DNA of 64,000 nt. It comes from Haladaptatus sp. R4. GTDB lineage: Archaea > Halobacteriota > Halobacteria > Halobacteriales > Haladaptataceae. Every line of letters begins with the position of its first letter. Position 1 is the stretch's first letter. A model generated the notes under the pieces. The model did not search any database and had not been told where the DNA came from. It saw only the letters and a program-made list of their open reading frames with translations. This document shows positions 17,935-26,617 of this stretch, piece after piece. The position numbers were made by a program, and so were the translations under genes. The stretch is from positions 62,001-126,000 of the forward strand of contig NZ_LWHG01000034.1 in NCBI RefSeq assembly GCF_001625445.1, read 5' to 3'.

Positions 17935-18765
17935 ATGCCTATAGAAAATCGAGCGTTCGACTTCCTACACCACAACGACCGACCAGACAAACCGCGTGAG
18001 ACCGGTATCACCGAGATGCGGGGGCCATACTACGATCCGATGGGGCCCCGTGAACTGAAGGACATCCTCGAAACGATGGGGTGGTACATCGACATCTACA
18101 AATTCAGCGGCGGATCGTTCGCGTTGATGCCCGAGGACGCCGTCACCGAACTCATCGACATCTGTCACGAGCACGACGTCAAGGTCTCGACCGGCGGGTT
18201 CATCGAGAACGTCCTCGTGCGCGACCACGACAAGGTCGAGAAGTACATCGAGGAAGCGGAGAACCTCGGCTTCGACATCGTCGAGATTTCCAGCGGGTTC
18301 CTGGCGACCGGTACCGACGATATGATTCGGCTCACAGAACTCGTTCAGCAGTACGACATCGAGCCGAAACCCGAGATCAACGTCCAATTCGGTGCGGGCG
18401 GTGCCTCCGATCCGGAGGACTTGGAGCGCGGCGGACAGCAGAGTCCCGAGCAGGCCATCGAGGAAGGAAAGCGACACCTCGAAGCCGGTGCCGAATTACT
18501 GATGGTCGAAGCGGAAGGAATCACCGAGGAAGTCACGGAATGGCGCACGGACGTGGCCTTCCAGATCGCCAACGAGTTGGGTATCGAAAACCTGGTGTTC
18601 GAAGCACCCGCCCCCGATATGTTCGAGTGGTACATCAAGAACTTCGGCCCGAACGTCAACCTGTTCGTCGACAACTCACAGGTCGTCGAACTCGAATGCA
18701 TGCGTTCCGGCCTGTGGGGCAAGTTCGACAGTTGGGGGCGCACCGTCACGTTCGGCACCGATTGA
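17935..18765 (+). CDS. comA: Phosphosulfolactate synthase-like protein (ComA family)
   Basis: A 276-residue TIM-barrel protein of the ComA family, whose characterised members add sulfite to phosphoenolpyruvate to make (R)-phosphosulfolactate, the first step of coenzyme M synthesis in methanogens. Family motifs: KPRETGITEMRGPYYD near the N-terminus, IDIYKFSGGSFALMP (conserved Lys), VSTGGFIENVLVR, FDIVEISSGF, LLMVEAEGI, and NVNLFVDNSQVVELECMRSG at the end. Haloarchaea do not make methane, so the product may be sulfolactate or another sulfonate used as an osmolyte or sulfur store; that is inference. It is not in an operon with sulfur genes here. Confidence 0.85.
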   Translation: MPIENRAFDFLHHNDRPDKPRETGITEMRGPYYDPMGPRELKDILETMGWYIDIYKFSGGSFALMPEDAVTELIDICHEHDVKVSTGGFIENVLVRDHDKVEKYIEEAENLGFDIVEISSGFLATGTDDMIRLTELVQQYDIEPKPEINVQFGAGGASDPEDLERGGQQSPEQAIEEGKRHLEAGAELLMVEAEGITEEVTEWRTDVAFQIANELGIENLVFEAPAPDMFEWYIKNFGPNVNLFVDNSQVVELECMRSGLWGKFDSWGRTVTFGTD

Positions 18766-18855
18766 AGCCTCGAAGCACGTACGAGGGGGAGTGATCGACC
18801 CGAACCCCACCAGTCCGCCAGTCGATATTTAGGGTTGTCCGTCCACCAACAGCAC

Positions 18856-19674
18856 ATGGAGTACGAGACGATGGGCGGCGAGGAGATTCCGAAGATAGGC
18901 CTCGGAACGTGGCGGATGGAAGGTGGGACGTGCCGCGATGCGGTCTCGACGGCGCTCGACCTCGGCTACCGACACATCGACACCGCACAGGCCTACGGCA
19001 ACGAGCGGGAGGTCGGGCAGGCCATCGAACACTCGGACGTCGACCGCGATGACGTGTTTCTGACGACGAAGGTGTGGCCGATGCACCGCAAACGGACCGA
19101 CATCGTGAACTCCGTCAACGAGAGTCTCACGAAGCTCGGTACCGAATACGTCGATCTGTTGCTCATCCACTGGCCGAACCCGCTCGCCTCGACGGGAGAG
19201 GTGATGCGGACGCTGTCCGACCTCCAGAACGACGGGTTGACGCGACACATCGGCGTGAGCAACTTCGGCGTCGAGCAGTTGGAGGAGGCTCGGAACGAGG
19301 CCACGGTGGACGTGTTCACCGACCAACTCCAGTTTCACCCGTTCAACCCGCAGGAAGAGCTACTGGAATACTGCCAAGAGAACGACGTGCTGTTGACGGC
19401 CTACAGTCCGCTCGCACACGGCGGAGCCATGCACGACCACGTGCTCACTGAACTCGGCAAGAAGTACGACAAAACGCCCGCACAGGTCGCGCTTCGATGG
19501 GTGACACAACAGGAGAAGGTGGTCACGATTCCGAAGTCCACGAGCGAGGAGCACCTGAAACAGAACCTCGACGTGTTCGACTTCGAATTGACCGAAACGG
19601 AGATGGCGCTGATCGCCCGCCCGTCCCGCCTCCGAACCGGACTCTCGATGGTTCGCGGTCGATTGGGGCGGTAA
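18856..19674 (+). CDS. Aldo/keto reductase
   Basis: A 272-residue NADPH-dependent aldehyde/ketone reductase of the 2,5-diketo-gluconate reductase type. The catalytic tetrad is visible: Asp42 and Tyr47 in HIDTAQAYGNE, Lys72 in TTKVWP, His105 in LLIHWP. The strand motif IGVSNFGVEQLEE and the late PKSTSEEHLKQN cofactor loop are also present. The in-frame ATG at 18856 gives the family start YETMGGEEIPKIGLGTWR; the earlier one at 18835 adds seven atypical residues. Physiological substrate unknown. Confidence 0.88.
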   Translation: MEYETMGGEEIPKIGLGTWRMEGGTCRDAVSTALDLGYRHIDTAQAYGNEREVGQAIEHSDVDRDDVFLTTKVWPMHRKRTDIVNSVNESLTKLGTEYVDLLLIHWPNPLASTGEVMRTLSDLQNDGLTRHIGVSNFGVEQLEEARNEATVDVFTDQLQFHPFNPQEELLEYCQENDVLLTAYSPLAHGGAMHDHVLTELGKKYDKTPAQVALRWVTQQEKVVTIPKSTSEEHLKQNLDVFDFELTETEMALIARPSRLRTGLSMVRGRLGR

Positions 19675-19762
19675 TTTCCGTTCGGTATCTCCGTCGAATC
19701 CGCTCCACTCAGCAGTTCTACAAGCGGAACATCAGCCATAGAGAGATAGATCGTCGGCGTTC

Positions 19763-20407
19763 TCAGTCGCTTTCGGTATTCCCAGCAGGATCGTTTACCC
19801 AGCCCTCAGACAGCAGCCCAAGTATGAATATTCGTATCAGTGAGTCTTTGAACTGGGAATAACCGCTCCAACCGTAGCTCTCGTGACCCTCTTTTTGAGC
19901 GACTACCAGTTCGAGGACGGACAACAGCTCGATGACCATTTCGGGAGTGAGATCGCGGATCAATCCGTCGCACCGTGCTTGAATATCTTCGATTAGCGGT
20001 GCGATCCGACGGATAACGTTCGCTTTTACTTCTTCGACTTTCTGCGCATCAACCTCTCGGAGTATCTCCAGCGGTGCTTCATGGCTCCGTAATAACAGCG
20101 GTCGTTTCTCGAACTCGGTGGTCCACGTTTGGAAGAGTCGTTCGAGTTGTCGCTCGGGAGCTTGTAATTCCTTCAACTCGGCTTCGACGACATCGATTAC
20201 CCCGTCTTGTTGTCTGTGCAGAACCTCCACATAGATTTCTCCCTTCGTGTCGAAGAAACGGTAAAACGTACTTTTTGCGATCCCCACCGGTTCAGTAATG
20301 TCCTCGATAGTGGTTTTCTGGTAGCTTAGCAACGTGAACAGTTCTTGTGCAGTTTCGATCAGCTGTTCTCTGATCTCCTCTCGTTCCTCGTCACTGAAGT
20401 TGTGCAT
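19763..20407 (-). CDS. TetR-family transcriptional regulator
   Basis: A 214-residue repressor. The N-terminal HTH (about residues 8-55) reads EQLIETAQELFTLLSYQKT, then IEDITEPVGIAKSTFYRFFDTKGEIY. The rest is an all-helical ligand domain. The ATG at 20407 (MHNFSDEEREE) is preferred to 20452. It is divergent from the ABC exporter genes at 20603-23007 with a 195-base gap, the classic layout for a repressor that senses the exporter's substrate. The gene uses more A/T-ending codons than the rest of the window. Confidence 0.87.
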   Translation of the reverse strand: MHNFSDEEREEIREQLIETAQELFTLLSYQKTTIEDITEPVGIAKSTFYRFFDTKGEIYVEVLHRQQDGVIDVVEAELKELQAPERQLERLFQTWTTEFEKRPLLLRSHEAPLEILREVDAQKVEEVKANVIRRIAPLIEDIQARCDGLIRDLTPEMVIELLSVLELVVAQKEGHESYGWSGYSQFKDSLIRIFILGLLSEGWVNDPAGNTESD

Positions 20408-20602
20408 ACTTCTACCACTAGTGATGTGAGTGATGACTATATTGTTCCTCATTCACGATCGTATGACCGAAATGGATATACAGTTATGAGTCCAAGCAAG
20501 TGGTATGCACCGGACGCGAAATCCCTCGATACGATCTATAAGTGGAGTTCTCGAAAACGAGGACACAGCGATTTTTACGTCAGGTAGTCCGGAGCGGGTT
20601 CT

Positions 20603-21463
20603 ATGAGCGTCATCGAAGCCGAGGACCTTCGATTCACGTACGCTGGAGCGAACTCACCAACATTAGAGGGACTGGAGTTCGATGTCGAACCCGGAGAGAT
20701 ATTTGGATTCCTCGGACCGAGTGGAGCGGGGAAAACCACGACCCAGAAAATTCTGATCGGACTGTTAGACGACTACGAAGGGAGGGCGACCGTGTTTGAC
20801 CGGGAAGTTCGCGACTGGGGACCCGAATACTACAAACGAATCGGAATCGCTGCCGAGACCCCAAACTTGTATCATAAATTAACCGGACGGGAAAATCTCG
20901 AACTGTTCGCGTCGCTCTACGGCGGCGCGAAGCGAGACCCGTTCGAGTTGCTCGACCGAGTCGGAATGGGCGATGCAGTCGATCAATTCGTCGAGGAGTA
21001 CTCGAAGGGCATGCGGATGCGATTGAACTTCGTCCGCGCACTCGTTCACGAACCGGAGTTAGTGTTCTTCGACGAACCGACCGCGGGCATCGATCCGACG
21101 AATGCAAAAGAAGTCAAGAGTATCATAGAGGAGTACAGGGACGCGGGGAATACGGTTTTCCTCACAACTCACGACATGAGCGTCGCTAGCGAGTTGTGTG
21201 ACACTATCGCGTTCATGATCGATGGTCGCCTTCCGGTCATCGATGCTCCCCGAGAGCTCAAATTGGAACACGGCCAAGCGGCAGTCCGTGTCGAATTCCG
21301 GCGGAACGGAGCACTCGAATCCGCGGAATTCCCGCTTTCGAATCTCGGGACGAACGAGGCCTTTCAGGAGTTGTTGCAACGAACTCGCGTCGAAACGATT
21401 CACACGGAAGAGGCGACGCTCGAAGATGTGTTCCTCGACATCACTGGTGAAACCTTAGTATGA
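20603..21463 (+). CDS. ABC exporter ATP-binding protein
   Basis: A 286-residue ATPase of a drug-export-type ABC system. Walker A GPSGAGKTT is at residues 38-46, the signature is the degenerate YSKGMRMRLNF (the LSGGQ-like loop of many exporters), Walker B is LVFFDEPTAGID, and the H-loop is TTHDM. The C-terminal 70 residues form the extension common in exporter ATPases. The stop overlaps the permease start (ATGA). Frequent TTA, AGG and A-ending codons give it lower G+C than most genes here. Confidence 0.9.
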   Translation: MSVIEAEDLRFTYAGANSPTLEGLEFDVEPGEIFGFLGPSGAGKTTTQKILIGLLDDYEGRATVFDREVRDWGPEYYKRIGIAAETPNLYHKLTGRENLELFASLYGGAKRDPFELLDRVGMGDAVDQFVEEYSKGMRMRLNFVRALVHEPELVFFDEPTAGIDPTNAKEVKSIIEEYRDAGNTVFLTTHDMSVASELCDTIAFMIDGRLPVIDAPRELKLEHGQAAVRVEFRRNGALESAEFPLSNLGTNEAFQELLQRTRVETIHTEEATLEDVFLDITGETLV

Positions 21464-23007
21464 GTTCGAACCACAATGAAGTGGCGGAGAGTAACAAATC
21501 GGGGTCGAGTTCAGTTCAAACCCCGCTACGGGCGATGGTTCTCGCGGATATTCGCTTGCAGGTCAGATATGGGTTATACCTCGTGTACGCCATCTTGACG
21601 GGTATTTTCATCGTCGGACTTCAACTGCGACCGGCCGGACTTCGAACTGATCTCGGGGTACTCGTAATCGTCTCCAATCCCACGAGCCTCGGTTTCTACT
21701 TTATCGCCACATTGATCATATTCGAGAAGACCGAGGGCGTGTTAGACGCGTTAGTGGTCTCGTCTCTCACCGTCCGTGATTATCTCCTCTCAAAAGCAGT
21801 TACACTGTCCCTCATTGCGATCTCATCGGGAGTTCTCATCGCGCTCTTCGTTCGGAGTACGACACCGAGAATAGCGATACTGATTATCGGAATTGCGCTT
21901 TCGGCACCGCTGTTCGTGTTCATCGGGGTGATCGGTGTCGCGCGGTTTGATTCGATCAACCAATACTTCCTCAGCTCTGTCGTCTGGGCAGGCGTCCTGT
22001 TCGTTCCACCGATATTCGGTTATCTCGGCTTCGTCCACAGTCCACTCCTGTACTTACTCCCGACGAAGCCAGTACTACTCATCGTGGAGGCGGGATTCCG
22101 TCCAATTGCTCACTGGAAGCTCCTCTACGCCATCAGCTATCTGCTGATCGGTGATGTCGTCGCATACAAAGGGGCAAAATTGGCGTTCGAAAAGTACATC
22201 GTTCGCGGCGAGACGAAGCGTCCGAGCGTTGGATTTGGTGGACGTATCTCGACGAGACAGCGAGGAAATCGGGAACTAGTACCGTCATCCCCCTGGAAAG
22301 CGATGGCTCGTGCGGATTTCAGAAACCTAATTCGAGATCCGTTGCTCTGGTTCACGTTTCTCACACCACTTTTACTGGCGCTGATGGTGAGATTCGGTGT
22401 TCCCTGGCTTGCGACTATGGCCGGGCCAGCGATACCGTTGCATCAGTACTATTCGCTCATCGTCGGTTCGATGGCGTTGGCTGCGCCCGGCATCTTCGGG
22501 TTCGTCATCGGAATAATCGTCCTCGAAGACCGGGAACAGAGTGTACTCACGGCCTACGTAACGAGTCCGCTCTCCTCCACCGGCTATCTCGGGTATCGAT
22601 TCACGACCACCTATCTCCTGAGCGTTATCGTCACGATTCCCACGGTTTGGTTGACCGGTCTTATTCCGGTCCCGCCAGCGATCATCGTCGGGACCGCAGC
22701 AGTCAGTTCCCTCACCGCACCGCTGTTCGCCTTCTCGTTGGGCGCAGTGGCCTCGAATACCGTCGAGGGTATCGCGGTGAGTAAATTTGCTAACATCATC
22801 ATGTTGGGACCGTCCGCGGTCATCGCATTGGTCCCCGAACCGATTCAATTTGCCATCGGAGTGCTTCCGATGTATTGGCCGGTAAAGGCGTTCGTCGTCG
22901 GCGTCGGGGGAGGCGGAGAGTGGATCGTTTATCTCCTTCTCGGTGTGTGTAGCCACGGTATCGCCATTTCCGTTTTTGGATGGTGGTTCATCAGGCACGC
23001 AAAATAG
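21460..23007 (+). CDS. ABC exporter permease (fluoroquinolone/drug-export type)
   Basis: A 515-residue polytopic protein with about 12 hydrophobic segments in two halves; each half carries an ABC-2-like core with VLDALVVSSLTVRDYLLSK in the first half and SVLTAYVTSPLSSTGYLGYR in the second. These paired boxes are typical of haloarchaeal and actinobacterial exporters that work with a single ATPase. It is co-translated with that ATPase. Substrate unknown; the divergent TetR gene suggests an organic molecule sensed in the cytoplasm. Confidence 0.85.
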   Translation: MSSNHNEVAESNKSGSSSVQTPLRAMVLADIRLQVRYGLYLVYAILTGIFIVGLQLRPAGLRTDLGVLVIVSNPTSLGFYFIATLIIFEKTEGVLDALVVSSLTVRDYLLSKAVTLSLIAISSGVLIALFVRSTTPRIAILIIGIALSAPLFVFIGVIGVARFDSINQYFLSSVVWAGVLFVPPIFGYLGFVHSPLLYLLPTKPVLLIVEAGFRPIAHWKLLYAISYLLIGDVVAYKGAKLAFEKYIVRGETKRPSVGFGGRISTRQRGNRELVPSSPWKAMARADFRNLIRDPLLWFTFLTPLLLALMVRFGVPWLATMAGPAIPLHQYYSLIVGSMALAAPGIFGFVIGIIVLEDREQSVLTAYVTSPLSSTGYLGYRFTTTYLLSVIVTIPTVWLTGLIPVPPAIIVGTAAVSSLTAPLFAFSLGAVASNTVEGIAVSKFANIIMLGPSAVIALVPEPIQFAIGVLPMYWPVKAFVVGVGGGGEWIVYLLLGVCSHGIAISVFGWWFIRHAK

Positions 23008-23103
23008 AGCGATATCGCCGATGGAGTATTTTAGTTTGTAACGGGACGAGAACGGACGGCGTCTGGTGAGCGAACCGCTTTTCACGGCCGATACGAACGG
23101 CTT

Positions 23104-24035
23104 TCAGTCCGATTCCCCGCCGACGGCGCGGAGTTCGTCCACGATGGCCGCTCCGACGCTGACGACGTTGTCCAGCGTGGCGTCGAACGTTTCCTTCTCC
23201 ACGCCGTCGTGGAGGCTCTCCCGAATCGACTGGCCGTCGTACGGCCGGTCGAAGTTGACGACGCCGCGGACGCTCAGATATCTGTCCAGCAACCCGAATC
23301 GGTCGAGGGCAGTCGCGGTTCCCATCTCCTCCATCTCCGTCGTCGCGTAGGTTCCCGCGTCGTACTCGTCCACGAGCCACTGAGCCTGCTCGGCGACCGT
23401 CCCGCCGTGCCAGAACTCGTCGCTACAGAGCGTCGTTCCGACGGCCACGCTCGGATCGGACCGCGCGACGTCCGTCGAGTAGTGATCCCGATACGCCCTC
23501 GAAGCCCCCGAATCGCGTAGCTCGACCGATTTCCCGGCATCGAGGGCCGTCGTCACGAGTTCGTCGTTCAGGTGATAGACGTAGTCGTGCGGTCGATACG
23601 AGAACGGTTCGAGGGGGTGAGTTCGTTCTTCCTCCGTTTCGCCGTCACGGGCCGCCCAGCGATGTTTCTTGTCCCAATCGACGATGGCGTCGGCGACGAA
23701 CACCGACCCGAGCGTTCCCACGTCCGGCGGCGTCCCCGCGACGCGACCGTGACGAAGTACGCCGAAGAGCAGTCGAATTTCCGCGAAGCGAGGATGGCGG
23801 TCACGGTGGCCGCCGCTTCCGGTTTCCCCATCCCGGTTGACGTGATTCCGATGCCGTCGTCGGTGTAGTAAACCGGCATGTTCGCGCCGGGGACCGACGC
23901 AGAGTTCTCGAACTCGTAGGTCGAGAGCCACCGTTCGAACTCGTCGGGGAGGTCTTTTTTCATCTCGAAATCGTCCGCCGCGAAGGCGGGCAACAGGAGT
24001 ACGTCGAGCGAAATCGGCCCCTTCGTCTCCGTCAT
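23104..24035 (-). CDS. NUP-family protein (purine nucleoside permease/phosphorylase-like; frameshifted)
   Basis: About 310 residues after repair of one missing base near 23750. The pattern follows the NUP family throughout: LLPAFAADDFEMKKDLPDEF, GIGITSTGMGKPEAAATVTA, ASRKFDCSSAYFVTVA, GTLGSVFVADAIVDWDKKHR, SDEFWHGGTVAEQAQW, DAGTYATTEMEE and VNFDRPYDGQ. Members were described in yeast as purine nucleoside permeases but resemble nucleoside phosphorylases and nucleosidases, so a soluble enzyme is likely: no transmembrane segment or signal peptide is visible here. It follows the TPP-enzyme gene by eight bases and is probably co-transcribed. Confidence 0.75.
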
Positions 24036-24043
24036 ACGCGAAC

Positions 24044-25622
24044 TCACTCCACCGGAATCTCGACCAGCGTCATGCCGTCGCTCTCGACGGCCTCGGTCAG
24101 CGCTTCCTCGATCTCGTCCCACGTCTCGGCCGACGCCGTCGATACCGAAGCTCTCGGCGAACTTCACGAAGTCGGGGTTCGTGAGTCCGGTGCCGAAGTG
24201 TTCGCCGAACTCCTCCTCCTGTTCCTCGGTGATGAGTTTGTACTCGTCGTCGTTGAAGACGATGATGGTGTAATCGCAGTCGAGGCGAGTCGCCGTGTCG
24301 ATCTCCGCGCCGTTCATCAGGAATCCGCCGTCACCCGTTGCGACGACGACCTCGGAATCGAGCGCGAGGTCCGCCGCGAGGCCGCCCGGAACGCCGATAC
24401 CCATGCTGGCGAGGCCGTTCGAGACGAGGACCGTGTTCGGTTCGTAGGTCGGGAAGTCCTGGGCGATTGCCATCTTGTGACTGCCGACGTCCGAGACGAG
24501 CACGTCGTCGTCCACCCGCCATCGCCTCGCGGAGGACGGGGAGGACGTTTTCCACCGAAACCGGGTCGTCGGCGTCGGGCCACCGCGTCGTCTGTTCCAC
24601 GAGCGCTTCGCGCTGTTCGCGGTACCATCCGGCGGGACAGGCGACGTCGAGTCGGTCCCGAAGCGCGTCGAGTCCGGCGGAGATGTCACAGACCAGTTCG
24701 ACGTTCGGGTTGTAATGTTCGTACACCTCGGCGGGTTCCGAATCGAGGTGGACGACGTCCTTGTCGCGGTCGGGGTTCCAACTCTCCGGGTCGTGTTCGG
24801 CGATGTCGTAGCCCAGCGTGAGCACGCAGTCGGCCTCCCGAATGGCGTCTTCGGCTTCGCCGTTTTCGCCCGAGTCGAGCGTGAACAGCGAATGTTCGTC
24901 GGCGTCGAGAGCGCCCCTTTTCCCATGTACGTCGCGGCGACGGGGATGGCCGTTTCCGAGACGAACTCCCGAAGGCTTTCGGCGGCCTGCTCCCGAACCG
25001 CGCCGTTACCCGCGATGACGAGCGGTCGGTCGGCGTCCTGGAGCAGTTCGACGGCGTACTCGACGGACCGTTCGTCGGGGTCGGAACGGCGGACAGGACG
25101 ACGGGTGACGAGCGGTTCCGCGTCCGTCTCCTCGGCCGCGACGTCTTCCGGAAATTCGAGGTGCGTCGCGCCGGGTTTCTCGTATTGGGCGAGTTTGAAC
25201 GCCTTGCGCACCGATTCGTTGATTATCTCCGGATCGCTCAGTTGGGTGTTCCACTTGGTCACCGACCGAAACGTGTGGATCACGTCGATGAGTTGGTGGC
25301 TCTCCTTGTGGAGTCGTTCCAGTCCCGCCTGCCCGGTGATGGCGACGACGGGACTCTTGTCGAGGTGGGCGTCGGCGACCCCCGTCAGGAGGTTCGTCGC
25401 GCCCGGGCCGAGCGTCGAGAGACAGACGCCCGCTTTCCCGGTCACGCGCCCGTGTACGTCGGCCATGAAGGCCGCGCCCTGTTCGTGTCGTACCGGGATG
25501 AACTCGATGTCGGAATCGCGGATGGAAAACAGCACGTCGCCGAGTTCCTCGCCCGGCAGGCCGAAGACGTACTCGACTCCCTCCGCTTCCAGACACTCCA
25601 CGAGTAAATCGGATGCCTTCAT
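24044..25622 (-). CDS. Thiamine-diphosphate enzyme, acetolactate synthase-like (three frameshifts)
   Basis: Large-subunit type TPP enzyme of about 525 residues. Cofactor glutamate Glu47 lies in PVRHEQGAAFMAD; TPP-binding motif GDGGFLMNGAEIDTA is followed by IIVFNDDEYKLITEEQEEEF. Indels near 24917 (-1), 24527 and 24135 (each +1 or -2) split the middle and 3' end; joined, the chain reads LTLGYDIAEHDPESW, VDDDVLVSDVGSHKMAIAQ and WDEIEEALTEAVE, ending EIPVE. Acetolactate synthase forms acetolactate from pyruvate. However, no regulatory subunit or other ilv gene is near, and the partner is a NUP protein, so this is probably one of the acetolactate synthase-like paralogues of unknown or catabolic role. 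Confidence 0.83.
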
Positions 25623-25648
25623 CGGTCGAAATAGGACGACCGAGGATT

Positions 25649-25747
25649 AGTGCCTGTTGGCAGTTCCGCGATTAGCGCTCCTTGGTAGTTCTGCGATTGT
25701 GCTCCTTGCCAGTTCCGCGATTAGTTCCCCTTGGAAGTTCCGCAATT
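25649..25747. repeat. Four-copy 25-bp tandem repeat over the 3' end of the Tat cysteine-rich gene
   Basis: Units of 25, 25, 24 and 25 bases at 25649-25673, 25674-25698, 25699-25722 and 25723-25747, each ending GTTCYGCRATT. The fourth unit codes for the last residues (NCGTSKGN) of the minus-strand protein; the stop codon falls at the third/fourth boundary. The 24-base unit shifts the phase of the repeat. Repeat expansion by slippage is the simplest origin. Confidence 0.75.
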
Positions 25748-26287
25748 GCACGGTGCGACGCTATCGATGGCGAGCAGGCGACAACCGCTGCCCGTTTCCG
25801 CTTCGAGGAGCAGGTTGCAGTCGTTGCGGCGCAGTTCGAGGGCACAACTGTTGAACCGCACCACCGTATCGTTGTCCCCATCGTTATCGACGTCCTCGAC
25901 CGTTAGGTGACACGGACTCGCCGCCCGACCGTCGGTCTCCGCGAGGAGACCTTCGATGTCGGAACAGGAGACCTGCTTCCACCGCGGATTGCGGTACTTC
26001 TGGCAGGTCGGCGTGTCGAACGTTGCTCGCGTCGAGGACGGCCGCAACCGGATGCTCTCGGGTTTCACGTTCGGCCACCCGATGTAGACGGTGAACACTT
26101 CGTTTTTCCTCGCGTCGATCCTGTTCGGGCAGCAACCGGGCTTCACGTCCATCCAACAGGTCTTACAACACTCGGTCGCGCTCGCCGCACCGATGGCCGA
26201 CGAACTCCCAAAAGCGGTGCCCGCGACGGCGAGGCCGCTTCGTTTGAGGACGCTTCGCCGGGTCCAGGTGTGTCGTTTCGGTTCCAT
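25721..26287 (-). CDS. Tat-exported cysteine-rich protein
   Basis: A 188-residue protein. The N-terminus MEPKRHTWTRRSVLKRSG carries a twin-arginine motif, followed by a hydrophobic stretch and an Ala-x-Ala site near residue 36. The mature part has about 12 cysteines in clustered pairs (ECCKTCWMDVKPGCCPNR, SCALELRRNDC, GCRLLAI, CNCG) plus the calcium-binding-like stretch VEDVDNDGDNDTVVRF, which matches a dockerin/EF-hand-like Asp pattern. Exported disulphide-bonded or metal-binding protein is a fair inference; no family recognised. The upstream extension to 26497 lacks a signal, so 26287 is the start. Confidence 0.72.
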   Translation of the reverse strand: MEPKRHTWTRRSVLKRSGLAVAGTAFGSSSAIGAASATECCKTCWMDVKPGCCPNRIDARKNEVFTVYIGWPNVKPESIRLRPSSTRATFDTPTCQKYRNPRWKQVSCSDIEGLLAETDGRAASPCHLTVEDVDNDGDNDTVVRFNSCALELRRNDCNLLLEAETGSGCRLLAIDSVAPCNCGTSKGN

Positions 26288-26617
26288 GTGAGTCGAGGGA
26301 GAATGGGTATGCGATATGTTACCTTTTTTGACCGTCTCGGAGAGAGGTCTTTCGTCGGATACCCGTCGGCGTTGGTCCACGGACGGATCGATCGACAAAA
26401 TGGGTGGGGCCGGTGACGGAGGTTTCCTCGTTCGACCCGTGAAATCGAGGCGGTCGAGCGAAACCTCCCGTTTCGGTGATCCCCTCTCCAACGACACTTC
26501 TTTTCACGTGACTATTCACGTCGTACACAATTCAGGTCATAGATGGGACCCGAGTCGTTCCGGAATAAATGACAAACCACCGAAACGAATTACTCCTTTC
26601 CGACCGACTGTTTGACG
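26288..26617. other. Intergenic region between the Tat protein and cytochrome oxidase gene
   Basis: 330 bases without a gene; both flanking genes read outward, so it should hold two promoters. It contains a direct repeat TTCACGTgactaTTCACGT around 26512-26530, about 90 bases before coxA, which could bind a regulator. Evidence for function is only the repeat itself. Confidence 0.35.

Noticed and set aside
20416-20423. CACTAGTG palindrome 9 bases before the tetR start, as a possible TetR operator
   Set aside because: Only eight bases and no clear extended symmetry; too short to call without other copies.
474-24530. Programmed ribosomal frameshifting as the cause of the split genes
   Set aside because: Breaks occur in many unrelated genes with no slippery heptamer or downstream structure; sequencing error is simpler.
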